A DNA stretch of 14,818 nt, taken from the NCBI GenBank assembly GCA_938028645.1, contig CALIMD010000034.1:1-14818 (forward strand), read 5' to 3'. Source of the DNA: an uncultured Alphaproteobacteria bacterium (GTDB lineage: Bacteria; Pseudomonadota; Alphaproteobacteria; Thalassobaculales; Thalassobaculaceae). Every line of letters starts with the position of its first letter. The first letter of the stretch is position 1. Shown piece after piece: positions 7,075 through 14,629 of the stretch. A program made the position numbers and the translations under genes. Below the pieces are notes generated by a model that was given only the letters and a program-made list of their open reading frames with translations, was not told the origin of the DNA and did not search any database.

Positions 7075-8364
7075 ATGCGAAATGTAGTTGTTATTGGAGC
7101 TCAATGGGGCGATGAAGGTAAGGGTAAGATTGTTGATTGGTTATCTGAAAGAGCCGATGTTGTGGTTCGTTTTCAAGGTGGCCATAATGCAGGACACACT
7201 CTGGTAGTCGGCGATAAAACATATAAATTAAGCTTGTTGCCTTCAGGCATAGTTCGCCAAAAAATGTCGGTGATTGGCTCTGGTGTAGTGGTCGACCCTC
7301 AAGCACTTCTAGATGAAATAAAGATAGTTACTGACCAAGGCGTCAATATTTCACCTGAGACCCTTATACTAGCAGATAATGCATCTCTTATTCTCGATAT
7401 TCATCGCCGTATTGATAAAGCGCGGGAGGTGATACGTGGGGAGAAGAAAATAGGGACTACCGGAAGAGGTATTGGTCCCGCCTACGAGGATAAGGTTGCT
7501 CGACGCGCGATTAGGGTTTCTGATCTTAATGATCCAGATGATTTGCTATTGAAGCTTAAAGAGCAATTTTCTTATCATAACATTTTCTTAAGAGAAGCTG
7601 GCGAAGAAATAGCTTCTGTTGAGGAAGCGTATGAGTACCTCCAGAATTTAGCGCCTAATATTTTAAAGTTTGCCCAACCTGTCTGGCGTCGGTTAGATGA
7701 GTTTCGTCGCATGGATAAGCGGATTTTATTTGAGGGAGCTCAAGGGGTTATGCTTGATGTCGATCATGGAACTTATCCATATGTCACATCCTCGAACACT
7801 ATTGCAGGCCAGGCGGCAACAGGATCAGGGACTGGTCCGACTACTATTGGGTATGTTCTCGGTATTACAAAAGCATATACTACGCGAGTGGGTAGTGGTC
7901 CTTTTCCAAGTGAGCTTACGGATTCGATAGGACAAACGCTTGGTGAACGTGGCCGTGAATTTGGAGTTGTCACTGGCCGAAAACGTCGTTGTGGATGGTT
8001 CGATGCAGTAATGGTGCGACAAGCTATCAAGACATCTGGAATTACGGGAATAGCACTTACCAAATTAGATGTTTTAGATGGATTCGATGAATTGAGAGTT
8101 TGTGATTCATATGAACTTGATGGAGAGGTAATAGATTATTTCCCAAGTGGAACCCGTCAACAGGCAGCAGTCAAACCGATCTATAGAACTTTGGAGGGAT
8201 GGTCAGAAAGTACCTGTGGAGCTCGTTCTTGGGCTGAGCTTCCGGGAAATGCGATAAAATACATACGACAAATAGAGGAACTCATAGAAGCACCGGTTGC
8301 ACTCTTGTCGACTAGTCCTGAGCGTGAGGATACCATTTTAGTTAAAGACCCATTTACCGACTGA
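7075..8364 (+). CDS. purA: Adenylosuccinate synthetase
   Basis: PurA joins IMP and aspartate using GTP to form adenylosuccinate, the first step from IMP to AMP; it is cytosolic and homodimeric. The 429-residue length is typical. The GTP loop GDEGKGKIVDWL with the catalytic Asp is at 12-23, the catalytic His lies in GHNAGHT (36-42), and TTGRGIGPAYEDK, LFEGAQGVMLDVDHGTYPYVTSS, VGSGPFPSEL and GVVTGRKRRCGWFD are the IMP- and aspartate-site blocks. All catalytic motifs are intact. The ATG has AGGA eight bases upstream. It follows hisZ by 34 bases and is followed by the pseudokinase after 70 bases, all in one direction, so at least hisZ-purA are likely co-transcribed. Confidence 0.98.
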   Translation: MRNVVVIGAQWGDEGKGKIVDWLSERADVVVRFQGGHNAGHTLVVGDKTYKLSLLPSGIVRQKMSVIGSGVVVDPQALLDEIKIVTDQGVNISPETLILADNASLILDIHRRIDKAREVIRGEKKIGTTGRGIGPAYEDKVARRAIRVSDLNDPDDLLLKLKEQFSYHNIFLREAGEEIASVEEAYEYLQNLAPNILKFAQPVWRRLDEFRRMDKRILFEGAQGVMLDVDHGTYPYVTSSNTIAGQAATGSGTGPTTIGYVLGITKAYTTRVGSGPFPSELTDSIGQTLGERGREFGVVTGRKRRCGWFDAVMVRQAIKTSGITGIALTKLDVLDGFDELRVCDSYELDGEVIDYFPSGTRQQAAVKPIYRTLEGWSESTCGARSWAELPGNAIKYIRQIEELIEAPVALLSTSPEREDTILVKDPFTD

Positions 8365-8434
8365 GAATCACATGAGATACTCACAAGAAAAACTGTAGTG
8401 GCTACTTAAAAAATTACTTTTTGGGGGCAGACCA

Positions 8435-10435
8435 TTGGCAACAGTAATTCTAAAAGAATTATTTGAAATTGACGACTCAGTGCCGCTAGTTGGGTATGAT
8501 GTCCCCTCTGGAAAAGCTTTTGATTGCAAAAACCTTGGAGAACCCCAGGGTGACTTAATGGCAATGATCTGTGAGCCGAGCATTCCGATGCGAATGGACC
8601 AGATTACAGCGTTAGATGGATTTCCAGGCACTGGTCTAGTGAAGTGTATAGACTCAGGTGTTGTGAATTGGGCATCTTCAGGCCGACGACAGCCGGTGCT
8701 GATTTTTGAAAAACCGGCTGGTAGTCGGGTTTTTGAAACGATGGAATCTGTAATTACGCCATTGACGGATGATCAGATAATAAGCGGTTTCTTAACCCCT
8801 GCTGTTGCGACGTTGCGCGAATTTGCAACGCGGGGCTTAACGCATCGTAATATCAGACCCTCGAATCTTTTTTACAGTGATGATAGTGCCAGACTAATTA
8901 TGTTGGGTGAATGTGTTTCAGCTCCTCCTGGATATAATCAACCATTAATATTTGAGAGTTTAGAGTGTGGCCTAGCAGTAGAAACGGGGCGGGGTGTGGG
9001 AACGCCGGCAGATGACCTTTTTGCCTTGGGTGTAACACTTTTGAGTCTCTTAATTGGCCGGAATCCCGTTCCAAAAATAGATGATCCATACAGTTTTATG
9101 CTAAATAGAATCAATACAGGGTCGTATGCAAATATTGTAGGAAATCATCGTATTCAAATGAATATGATGGAGCTATTGCGAGGATTATTAACGGATGATT
9201 TAGCGGAAAGATGGCCACTAGCAGATGTTCAGTTATGGGTAAGTGGTCGAAGACTAACACCCAAACAGGTTAAACTTCCTGCAAAAGCAGCTAGACCAAT
9301 ACCAATTGGTGGGTTTGACCATGAAAACGTGAGATCGGCTGCTCATGGCTTAAGTTTAAATTGGCCAATAGCTGGCGATGTTATTAGGGGACAAGATTTT
9401 GATACTTGGATCCGCCGAAGTCTTAACGATGAGGTTATTTTGAATAATCTGAATAAGGCGGCGGGCACGGCGCAGGCGATTCAATCGAGCCCTAGGGCTG
9501 ATGACGCAAGACTGGTTGCGAAAGTTGTTATGGCCTTGGATGCTTCAGGACCCATCCGACATAAAGGTTTTGCTAGCCACATAGATGGTATTGGTCCGAC
9601 ACTTGCCGTTGTTTTTCAAGATGATATTTTAAGAAAACAAGTTGAAGATCTTATCACTTCGGGAATTCTGAAGCAGTGGCTTGCGCTTCAAGGACGTGTG
9701 AAAACAGAATTAATGAATATTTATGGCACTTTAGAAAAAATCCAACCTATGGTAGCGCTACCCGGTCCTGGGTTTGGCATCGAACGTTGCCTATACGAGC
9801 TTAACCCTTATGGTCACTGCATTAGTCCAATGATTGAACATCTTTATATCACACAGACATCTGAATTAATACCGGCGTTGGAAGCCGTGGCACATGACGA
9901 AAACCTACCGCCGATGCCAATAGACAGGCACATAGCGGCCTTTTTAGCCGCGCATTCAGAACATATTGATGAACGAATTTTACGACCATTAACACACAAA
10001 GATGATAGACCGGCTGATGAAGCCCTAAAAGTAATGAGAATTTTAGCGCGAGTCCAGTCGGTTTATAGCAATGGATCGGCTCCTAATCTTTGTTTGTGGC
10101 TAAAAGATCTCACCCAACCTGCCGTCGATGCATTTAATAATATACGACTCAGAGAGCAGATGGAACGTCAGGTTGTGCAAGCCTCAGAAACAGGCTTCAT
10201 CGTAGCACTAATGCGAATTCTAGATGATCATAAAGTGATAGATCTCGATAAAGAAAATTATCGCAAGGCCCAACAAGAATATAAACAGTGTTCGGCTCAA
10301 ATTCATAGAATGGATATTGGTCTAGAACAAAAAGAGAATTTAGCCGGAGAATTAGGTGAGCAAGTCGCTGCTGTCATCTCTGGTGTAATTGGTAGTATCG
10401 GTGCAACCGTTTTTGTAATGCTTTATTTGGTGTAA
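8435..10435 (+). CDS. Membrane-anchored protein kinase-like protein, predicted pseudokinase
   Basis: The N-terminal ~270 residues follow a Ser/Thr protein kinase C-lobe: the catalytic loop appears as THRNIRPSNLF (136-146), where the HRD Asp is Asn139 and the usual Lys is Arg141, while Asn144 is kept. The DFG region reads IMLGECVS (155-162) and has no DFG. Subdomain IX is recognisable in DDLFALGVTLLSLLIGRNP (193-211) and the XI Arg in AERW (257-260). I see no glycine loop or VAIK Lys. This predicts a non-phosphorylating or highly divergent kinase. Residues ~270-620 form an unrecognised domain with conserved-looking GFGIERCLYELNP (446-458) and DRHIAAFLAAH; 605-640 may be coiled coil, and 643-664 is one C-terminal membrane span, so the bulk should face the cytosol. 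Start is TTG 8435 with GGGGG upstream. I recall similar proteins annotated only as protein kinase in Rhodospirillales near rpoH. Confidence 0.8.
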   Translation: MATVILKELFEIDDSVPLVGYDVPSGKAFDCKNLGEPQGDLMAMICEPSIPMRMDQITALDGFPGTGLVKCIDSGVVNWASSGRRQPVLIFEKPAGSRVFETMESVITPLTDDQIISGFLTPAVATLREFATRGLTHRNIRPSNLFYSDDSARLIMLGECVSAPPGYNQPLIFESLECGLAVETGRGVGTPADDLFALGVTLLSLLIGRNPVPKIDDPYSFMLNRINTGSYANIVGNHRIQMNMMELLRGLLTDDLAERWPLADVQLWVSGRRLTPKQVKLPAKAARPIPIGGFDHENVRSAAHGLSLNWPIAGDVIRGQDFDTWIRRSLNDEVILNNLNKAAGTAQAIQSSPRADDARLVAKVVMALDASGPIRHKGFASHIDGIGPTLAVVFQDDILRKQVEDLITSGILKQWLALQGRVKTELMNIYGTLEKIQPMVALPGPGFGIERCLYELNPYGHCISPMIEHLYITQTSELIPALEAVAHDENLPPMPIDRHIAAFLAAHSEHIDERILRPLTHKDDRPADEALKVMRILARVQSVYSNGSAPNLCLWLKDLTQPAVDAFNNIRLREQMERQVVQASETGFIVALMRILDDHKVIDLDKENYRKAQQEYKQCSAQIHRMDIGLEQKENLAGELGEQVAAVISGVIGSIGATVFVMLYLV

Positions 10436-10442
10436 ATCGCCG

Positions 10443-10460
10443 TTTCATATTTGTATGAAA
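10443..10460. repeat. Perfect 7-bp inverted repeat between the pseudokinase and membrane protein genes
   Basis: TTTCATA (10443-10449) and TATGAAA (10454-10460) are exact complements separated by TTTG, eight bases after the pseudokinase stop codon. There is no U tract after it, so it is not a standard terminator; it could be an mRNA-processing hairpin or an operator in the 53-base gap. Confidence 0.4.
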
Positions 10461-10488
10461 AGGATTAAAATGAGGAAGTTAATAAACC

Positions 10489-10965
10489 ATGGCAACTAGC
10501 TCTGCTAGCGCATCTTCTACAAAGGCAATAATAATACTAATTATTGTTGGTTTACTGGTGTTTACACTGCCAACAGTTTTGGTTTTGATAGCAGGAATGA
10601 TACCCAGTTTTATCGCCTATGCAACCGATAGGCGGAGAGAAAAATATAAAACGTTAAGTGTAGGTTGTATGAATTTCTTGGGTCTATTGCCATTACTGAC
10701 AATGTTATGGACAAAGGATCATTCGTTTGACATGGCTTTTAGCCTTTTTGCCGACCCGTTTAGCTGGTTGATGGTTCTTGGGGCTGCCGCAGCTGGTTGG
10801 ACGATATTTTTAATAGCCCCATCGATTGTAGCCTTGTTTTTATCGGCGAGGATAGAACTATCAGTTGACAGGTTGAAAAGGCGGCAAGCTAAGCTAATTG
10901 ATGAATGGGGTGATGGTGTCTCTGGAAATAATGACACCAAACCAAATACTGACAAAGGTGAGTAA
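10489..10965 (+). CDS. Small integral membrane protein linked to the pseudokinase gene
   Basis: This 158-residue protein has no function I can name. It has a Ser/Ala/Thr-rich N-terminus, then hydrophobic segments at about 13-46 (long enough for one long or two short spans, with Pro28 and Pro39), 55-74 and 92-120. Charged stretches follow: DRRREKYK (47-54) after the first and a basic helix RLKRRQAKLIDEW (128-140) before a polar tail. The basic stretches suggest that the 47-54 loop and the C-terminal tail face the cytosol. ATG 10489 has GAGGAAG at 10472-10478 with a ten-base spacer. It lies 53 bases after the pseudokinase stop and ends 19 bases before the convergent rpoH stop. I recall similar proteins at this locus in Rhodospirillales, which suggests a functional pair with the membrane-anchored pseudokinase, but that is inference. 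Confidence 0.75.
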   Translation: MATSSASASSTKAIIILIIVGLLVFTLPTVLVLIAGMIPSFIAYATDRRREKYKTLSVGCMNFLGLLPLLTMLWTKDHSFDMAFSLFADPFSWLMVLGAAAAGWTIFLIAPSIVALFLSARIELSVDRLKRRQAKLIDEWGDGVSGNNDTKPNTDKGE

Positions 10966-10984
10966 CTTAGAGAACGACTAAATA

Positions 10985-11875
10985 TTATTCAGGCCAAAGA
11001 TTATTATTAACCGCCAACTCTTTTATATGTTTTTGTAGTTTTTCAAAAGCACGCGCTTCGATTTGCCTTATCCGTTCCCTACTTACACTATATTCTTTAC
11101 TCAGCTCATCCAGTGTTCTCGGCGTATCAATTAGCTTTCGTTGAGATAAAATATGGCGCTCACGACTATCGAGTTTTTCCATAGCCTCGTTCAATAACTT
11201 GGTCCTTGCATCTAATTCTTCAGTTTCGGCCAATATCTGTTCTTGGTTTTTGCCCTCGTCCTCCAGCCAATCCTGCCATTCGCCATCACCATCTGCTATT
11301 TTCGGCGCATTTAGTGAGTGATCGGGACCAGAGAGCCTGCCGTTCATACTGACAACATCTTTTTCGGAGACATCAAGTCTAGTTGCGATGGCTGTGATGA
11401 CTTCAGGTGACAAATCTCCATCATCTATGGCTTGCATTTGCCCTTTTAATTTTCGTAGGTTGAAAAATAGTTTTTTCTGGGCTGCGGTTGTACCGATTTT
11501 AACTAAGGACCAAGAGTGTAAGATGTATTCTTGTATGGATGCCTTGATCCACCACATCGCATAGGTTGCTAGGCGAAACCCTCTTTCAGGATCGAAACGC
11601 TTAACCGCTTGCATCATCCCTATGTTACCCTCAGAAATTAATTCCGCCACCGGTAAACCATAGCCGCGATATCCCATAGCGATTTTGGCTACCAATCTAA
11701 GGTGACTAGTGACTAGTTTGTGAGCTGCCTCAGTATCATCATGCTCTCGCCAACTACGCGCCAGCATATATTCTTCTGATGCTTGTAGCATAGGGAACTT
11801 TTGTATCTCTTCTAAGTATCTAGAGAGATTTCCCTCAACACTAATTTTTGGCATTACGGCAATATTGGACGCCAT
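10985..11875 (-). CDS. rpoH: RNA polymerase heat-shock sigma factor RpoH (sigma32)
   Basis: RpoH directs RNA polymerase to chaperone and protease promoters during heat and protein-folding stress. The 296-residue product has region 1.2/2.1 from about 18 on, region 2 with LISEGNIGMMQAVKRFDPERGFRLATYA (79-106) and MWWIKASIQEYI (107-118), and the RpoH box QKKLFFNLR (133-141), which separates RpoH from housekeeping sigma factors. Region 4.2 carries the helix-turn-helix TLDELSKEYSVSRERIRQIE (254-273). I chose ATG 11875 because AGGAG lies seven bases upstream; an in-frame start at 11923 adds 16 residues that fall over the promoter leader. The gene faces the pseudokinase cluster tail to tail and lies downstream of rluD on the same strand with a 173-base gap that contains its own promoter candidate. 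Confidence 0.96.
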   Translation of the reverse strand: MASNIAVMPKISVEGNLSRYLEEIQKFPMLQASEEYMLARSWREHDDTEAAHKLVTSHLRLVAKIAMGYRGYGLPVAELISEGNIGMMQAVKRFDPERGFRLATYAMWWIKASIQEYILHSWSLVKIGTTAAQKKLFFNLRKLKGQMQAIDDGDLSPEVITAIATRLDVSEKDVVSMNGRLSGPDHSLNAPKIADGDGEWQDWLEDEGKNQEQILAETEELDARTKLLNEAMEKLDSRERHILSQRKLIDTPRTLDELSKEYSVSRERIRQIEARAFEKLQKHIKELAVNNNLWPE

Positions 11876-11925
11876 TTTCTTACTCCTAGAACTCACCACA
11901 ACGCGTGAAAGATATAATCCCAAAC

Positions 11926-11959
11926 ATTATATGGGGAATGATACTAACATTTTAAAGGG
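11926..11959 (-). promoter_or_regulatory. Candidate rpoH promoter: sigma32-like elements overlapping a sigma70 -10 box
   Basis: On the minus strand CCCTTTAA (11959-11952) and CCCCATAT (11936-11929) are separated by 15 bases. Sigma32 promoters have about CCCTTGAA and CCCCATNT at this spacing, so the -35 differs at one base and the -10 fits. TATAAT (11931-11926) overlaps the -10, giving a possible sigma70 site too, though with no clear -35. Transcription would begin about 45 bases before the rpoH ATG. Direct rpoH autoregulation by sigma32 is known in Caulobacter. Confidence 0.55.
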
Positions 11960-12048
11960 TTTTTTCAACTTTTTTATGAAAATTTGCACCATGGTTTATT
12001 TCCCCCATCAATTGTCTTTATCGATGTTTTAATTCCCTTTGTGATTAG

Positions 12049-13053
12049 TTATAAGGACCTTCTCAAAGCTTCCAGGAGGGTTTGCATGTCACTTGGTAAT
12101 GGAACTGAAAAACGAATCCGCTCGTGTTTGAGTGGATGAACGAACTCCAGGGATTTTGCATGAAGCGCCTGGCGTTTAAATTCCTTTGCAAATTTTAAGC
12201 TAGGATCGTCTCTGTTAGATATCTTTCTGCTATTTCCATAAAGTGGATCGCCAATTAACGAATGTCCTATATGGTTTAGATGAACACGAATTTGATGTGT
12301 TCTTCCTGTCTCGAGTTCACATGCAATTAAACTTGCAGTGACACCAAATTGCTCTCCTAATACATAGTTAGTTGCCGCTTTTTTCCCACCCTTCGGAACA
12401 ACAGCCATTTTTTTTCTATTTGCGCGGCTGCGCCCAATAGGAAAACATATTCTATCGGTTGGTTTATCTGGGACGCCCCATATCATTGCCTCGTAGGTTC
12501 TTTTAATCGTTCGGGCAGCAAATTGATGTACAAGGTTTTGATGAGTTTCATCTGATTTTGCCACTACCAATAATCCAGTAGTGTCTTTGTCCAGTCGATG
12601 GACGATGCCTGGCCTTCGTACACCCCCAATACCAGAAAGAGTGTTTCCACAATGCGAAAGAAGCGCGTTGACCATTGTCCCCTTTGAAGAGCCGGGTGCG
12701 GGATGAACTACCATACCAGCCGATTTATTGATCACAATTAAATGTTCATCCTCATGCACTATATCCAACTTTATATTTTCTGGCTGAGGTGTTGCCGGTT
12801 TTGGTTCAGGAACCTGAATAGTGTAGGTTTGGCCATATCTAATAGGAAGTGATGGATCTTCTATTATTTTGTCACCACACTTCACGCATTTGCTGTGTAT
12901 TAGATTTTTTAACTGTGTTCGTGAAATTTTGGGAAAGTCAGGGTTATTGGCGATACGGTCAGTTAACCAACGATCCAAACGCACGGGTCTATTGGAGTTT
13001 AGATCAGTTTCCTCTACACTAATTTCTAATTGAGTTTTGCTGAAAGAAGCCAT
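12049..13053 (-). CDS. rluD: RluA-family 23S rRNA pseudouridine synthase, RluD type
   Basis: RluD-type enzymes isomerise uridines in helix 69 of 23S rRNA, near the decoding centre. The 334-residue protein has an N-terminal S4 RNA-binding domain starting at RLDRWLTDRI (25-34) and running to about 80, a short Pro-rich linker (83-91), and the catalytic domain with INKSAGMVVHPAPG (108-121), VRRPGIVHRLDKDTTGLLVVAKSD (145-168; catalytic Asp155) and ETGRTHQIRVH near 265. S4 domain plus length favours RluD/RluC over RluA, and the exact uridines cannot be read from sequence. The ATG at 13053 fits the family's N-terminal length but has no visible Shine-Dalgarno, and it overlaps the start codon of the divergent gene by two bases. 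It may be transcribed from within that gene. rpoH follows on the same strand after 173 bases. Confidence 0.9.
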   Translation of the reverse strand: MASFSKTQLEISVEETDLNSNRPVRLDRWLTDRIANNPDFPKISRTQLKNLIHSKCVKCGDKIIEDPSLPIRYGQTYTIQVPEPKPATPQPENIKLDIVHEDEHLIVINKSAGMVVHPAPGSSKGTMVNALLSHCGNTLSGIGGVRRPGIVHRLDKDTTGLLVVAKSDETHQNLVHQFAARTIKRTYEAMIWGVPDKPTDRICFPIGRSRANRKKMAVVPKGGKKAATNYVLGEQFGVTASLIACELETGRTHQIRVHLNHIGHSLIGDPLYGNSRKISNRDDPSLKFAKEFKRQALHAKSLEFVHPLKHERIRFSVPLPSDMQTLLEALRRSL

Positions 13054-13399
13054 GGAAACAAACTTAAACCAAACTGAGAGTAATCTGAAGAACCCAAAAT
13101 CAAAATCTATACGAATTTTGACGATCCTGGTTGTTTTGATGGGAATTATGATTGTTGTAGGCTTGTTTGTGGTTGTCTATACAATAGCTAGCCGGGCAAT
13201 CGATAAGTCTTCACATGGCACAGTAAGACCTTGGACCACGATAGTTGATATTGCTGAAGACGCTAAGCTCAATCGTATTACTGCCGATGGCAGCAAGGTA
13301 TTTATAGAAGTAGACCCCAAAAATGGCGTTTCCCATATTCTGGTATTCGATGCAGAGACTGGAAAACAAATTGGCGAATTAAAATTTCAGCCACGATAA
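13052..13399 (+). CDS. Single-span membrane protein, DUF6476-like
   Basis: This 115-residue protein has a polar N-terminus (NLNQTESNLKNPKSKS), one strong membrane span at about 26-48 (ILTILVVLMGIMIVVGLFVVVYTI), and a small C-terminal domain with TADGSKVFIEVD and HILVFDAETGKQIGELKF, reading like one beta-propeller-type blade. By the positive-inside rule the N-terminus is cytosolic and the C-terminal domain periplasmic. It resembles the DUF6476 family of alphaproteobacteria, which I recall beside RluA-family genes; function is unknown. I chose ATG 13052, with GAAAG five bases upstream, over an in-frame TTG at 13037. The ATG shares the CATG palindrome with the rluD start on the other strand. A threonine-aldolase gene starts 20 bases after the stop and may be co-transcribed. 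Confidence 0.7.
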   Translation: METNLNQTESNLKNPKSKSIRILTILVVLMGIMIVVGLFVVVYTIASRAIDKSSHGTVRPWTTIVDIAEDAKLNRITADGSKVFIEVDPKNGVSHILVFDAETGKQIGELKFQPR

Positions 13400-13419
13400 A
13401 CTAAGATTGGTTTTGAAGT

Positions 13420-14490
13420 TTGGAAAAAGTTATTAATCTAGCCAGTGATAATACCGCTGGAGTTGCCCCCAAAATTTTAACGTCTTTAACTGAAGCGGCA
13501 AACATTTCCAGTATGCCTTATGGTGAGGACCCCTATACCGAAAAATTGCAATTAGTTGCAAATGAAATATTCGAACGAGAAGTATTGATCTATCCTGTCG
13601 CCACAGGGTCTGCAGCAAATGCTCTGGCATTAGCAACTGTCTCCCCACCTTACGGACAAGTTTTTTGTCATGCTAAATCACATATAGAAGAAGATGAATG
13701 TGCTGCCCCTGAATTTTACATAGGGGGTGGCAAGCTTTCTTTATTAGAGGGAGAAAACGCAAAATTTTCTGCCAAAAATTTGCGCGGCAGGCTAGAAAAC
13801 CATTCGCCAGCTCCTGCTGTTCATAGAGCTAAACCAGCAGTAGTTAGTATCACTCAGGCTACTGAGCTAGGAACAATTTATACTGTCGATGAAATTTCGG
13901 AAATTTCAGAAGTCTGTCGATCGAATAATTTACCACTGCACATGGATGGTGCTCGATTAGCAAATGCGATTGTTGCAACTGGCGTGAAAATAGCGGACTG
14001 CACTTGGAGAGCTGGGGTCGATATACTTTCATTGGGAGCGACAAAAAATGGTGTTTTTGCCGCAGAGGCAGTAGTTTTTTTTGATGCTTCTAAAGCGGCT
14101 GATTTTGAATTTAGGAGGAAGCGGGGAGGACATCTTTTCTCCAAGCTTCGTTTTTTATCCTCGCAGTTAGTGCCTTATCTAGAAAAAAACTATTGGATTG
14201 ACCTTGCCGAGAACTCGAATCGCAGAGCATGTGAATTAGCCCAAGGATTGGGCAAAATTAAATCAGTGACTCTTTTAGCCGAAGTTCAAACCAATATGAT
14301 TTTTCTACAAATGCCAACAAAGCTTAATGATATTTTAAAAAAGAAAAATTGTTTGTTCTATTCTTGGGGAGAAAAGGACGGGATGATATCTGCGAGATTT
14401 GTAACAAGCTTTAATACTACCAAACAGGAAGTTGCTAGGGTTTTATCAATTATTCAAAGCGCAGAATCCGCAACAAAATCAAAAAACTAA
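13420..14490 (+). CDS. ltaE: Threonine aldolase family PLP enzyme (low-specificity L-threonine aldolase-like)
   Basis: Members of this fold-type I PLP family cleave beta-hydroxy amino acids such as L-threonine or L-allo-threonine to glycine and an aldehyde. The 356-residue protein begins with the family's ASDNTAG (8-14), has MPYGEDPYT (32-40), ATGSAANALAL (61-71), the PLP-contact HMDGARLANA (174-183; Asp176, Arg179) and the Schiff-base lysine Lys209 in LSLGATKNG. All are intact. The start is TTG 13420, the first possible start after an in-frame TGA at 13414; no well-spaced ribosome site is visible, so translation could be weak or coupled to the upstream gene, whose stop is 20 bases away. An alternative is a phenylserine or other beta-hydroxyaspartate aldolase of the same family, since substrate range is not readable from motifs. 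Confidence 0.85.
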   Translation: MEKVINLASDNTAGVAPKILTSLTEAANISSMPYGEDPYTEKLQLVANEIFEREVLIYPVATGSAANALALATVSPPYGQVFCHAKSHIEEDECAAPEFYIGGGKLSLLEGENAKFSAKNLRGRLENHSPAPAVHRAKPAVVSITQATELGTIYTVDEISEISEVCRSNNLPLHMDGARLANAIVATGVKIADCTWRAGVDILSLGATKNGVFAAEAVVFFDASKAADFEFRRKRGGHLFSKLRFLSSQLVPYLEKNYWIDLAENSNRRACELAQGLGKIKSVTLLAEVQTNMIFLQMPTKLNDILKKKNCLFYSWGEKDGMISARFVTSFNTTKQEVARVLSIIQSAESATKSKN

Positions 14491-14501
14491 TATAGCAATA
14501 A

Positions 14502-14514
14502 TAACCCCGGGTTA
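14502..14514. repeat. Palindrome TAACCCCGGGTTA after the threonine aldolase gene
   Basis: A 13-base inverted repeat (six complementary pairs around a central C) lies 12 bases after the stop. It has no following T tract, so it is a poor terminator; as DNA it could be an operator. The remaining gap to the next gene holds only a possible 21-codon ORF (14524-14589) and the ACTAG/CTAGT repeat at 14577-14590. Confidence 0.3.
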
Positions 14515-14523
14515 AGAGGACAC

Positions 14524-14589
14524 ATGGTCTTTTCGACGCCGCTCTTTCTTGATGGTTTTAAAATTTGTATTTTATCACTAGTATTCTAG
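14524..14589 (+). CDS. Possible 21-codon small ORF
   Basis: ATG 14524 to TAG 14587-14589 encodes a short hydrophobic peptide starting MVFSTPLFLDGF. AGAGGA (14516-14521) lies just upstream, which is the only reason to list it. It precedes the CoA-transferase gene and might be a leader or a chance ORF; I recognise no homologue and composition tests are meaningless at this length. Confidence 0.2.
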   Translation: MVFSTPLFLDGFKICILSLVF

Positions 14590-14629
14590 TATTCACATGA
14601 TTATTGCAGGAAATGATCGAGAAAATAAT

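Noticed and set aside
8365..8434. Promoter or riboswitch in the 70-base purA-pseudokinase gap
   Set aside because: Only tiny repeats (TGAG-ATA-CTCA, GTAG-TGG-CTAC) and no recognisable -35/-10 pair or conserved RNA are seen.
10913..10936. GGTGTC/GACACC inverted repeat near the end of the small membrane protein gene as terminator
   Set aside because: The loop is 12 bases and no T tract follows on either strand.
11877..11891. RNA thermometer over the rpoH ribosome site (TTCT/AGAA around AGGAG)
   Set aside because: Only four mostly A-U pairs with a seven-base loop; too weak to claim, although rpoH is a known target of such control in enterobacteria.
14502..14514. TAACCCCGGGTTA as a terminator of the threonine aldolase gene
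   Set aside because: The loop would be three bases on a five-pair stem and no T run follows; kept only as a palindrome.
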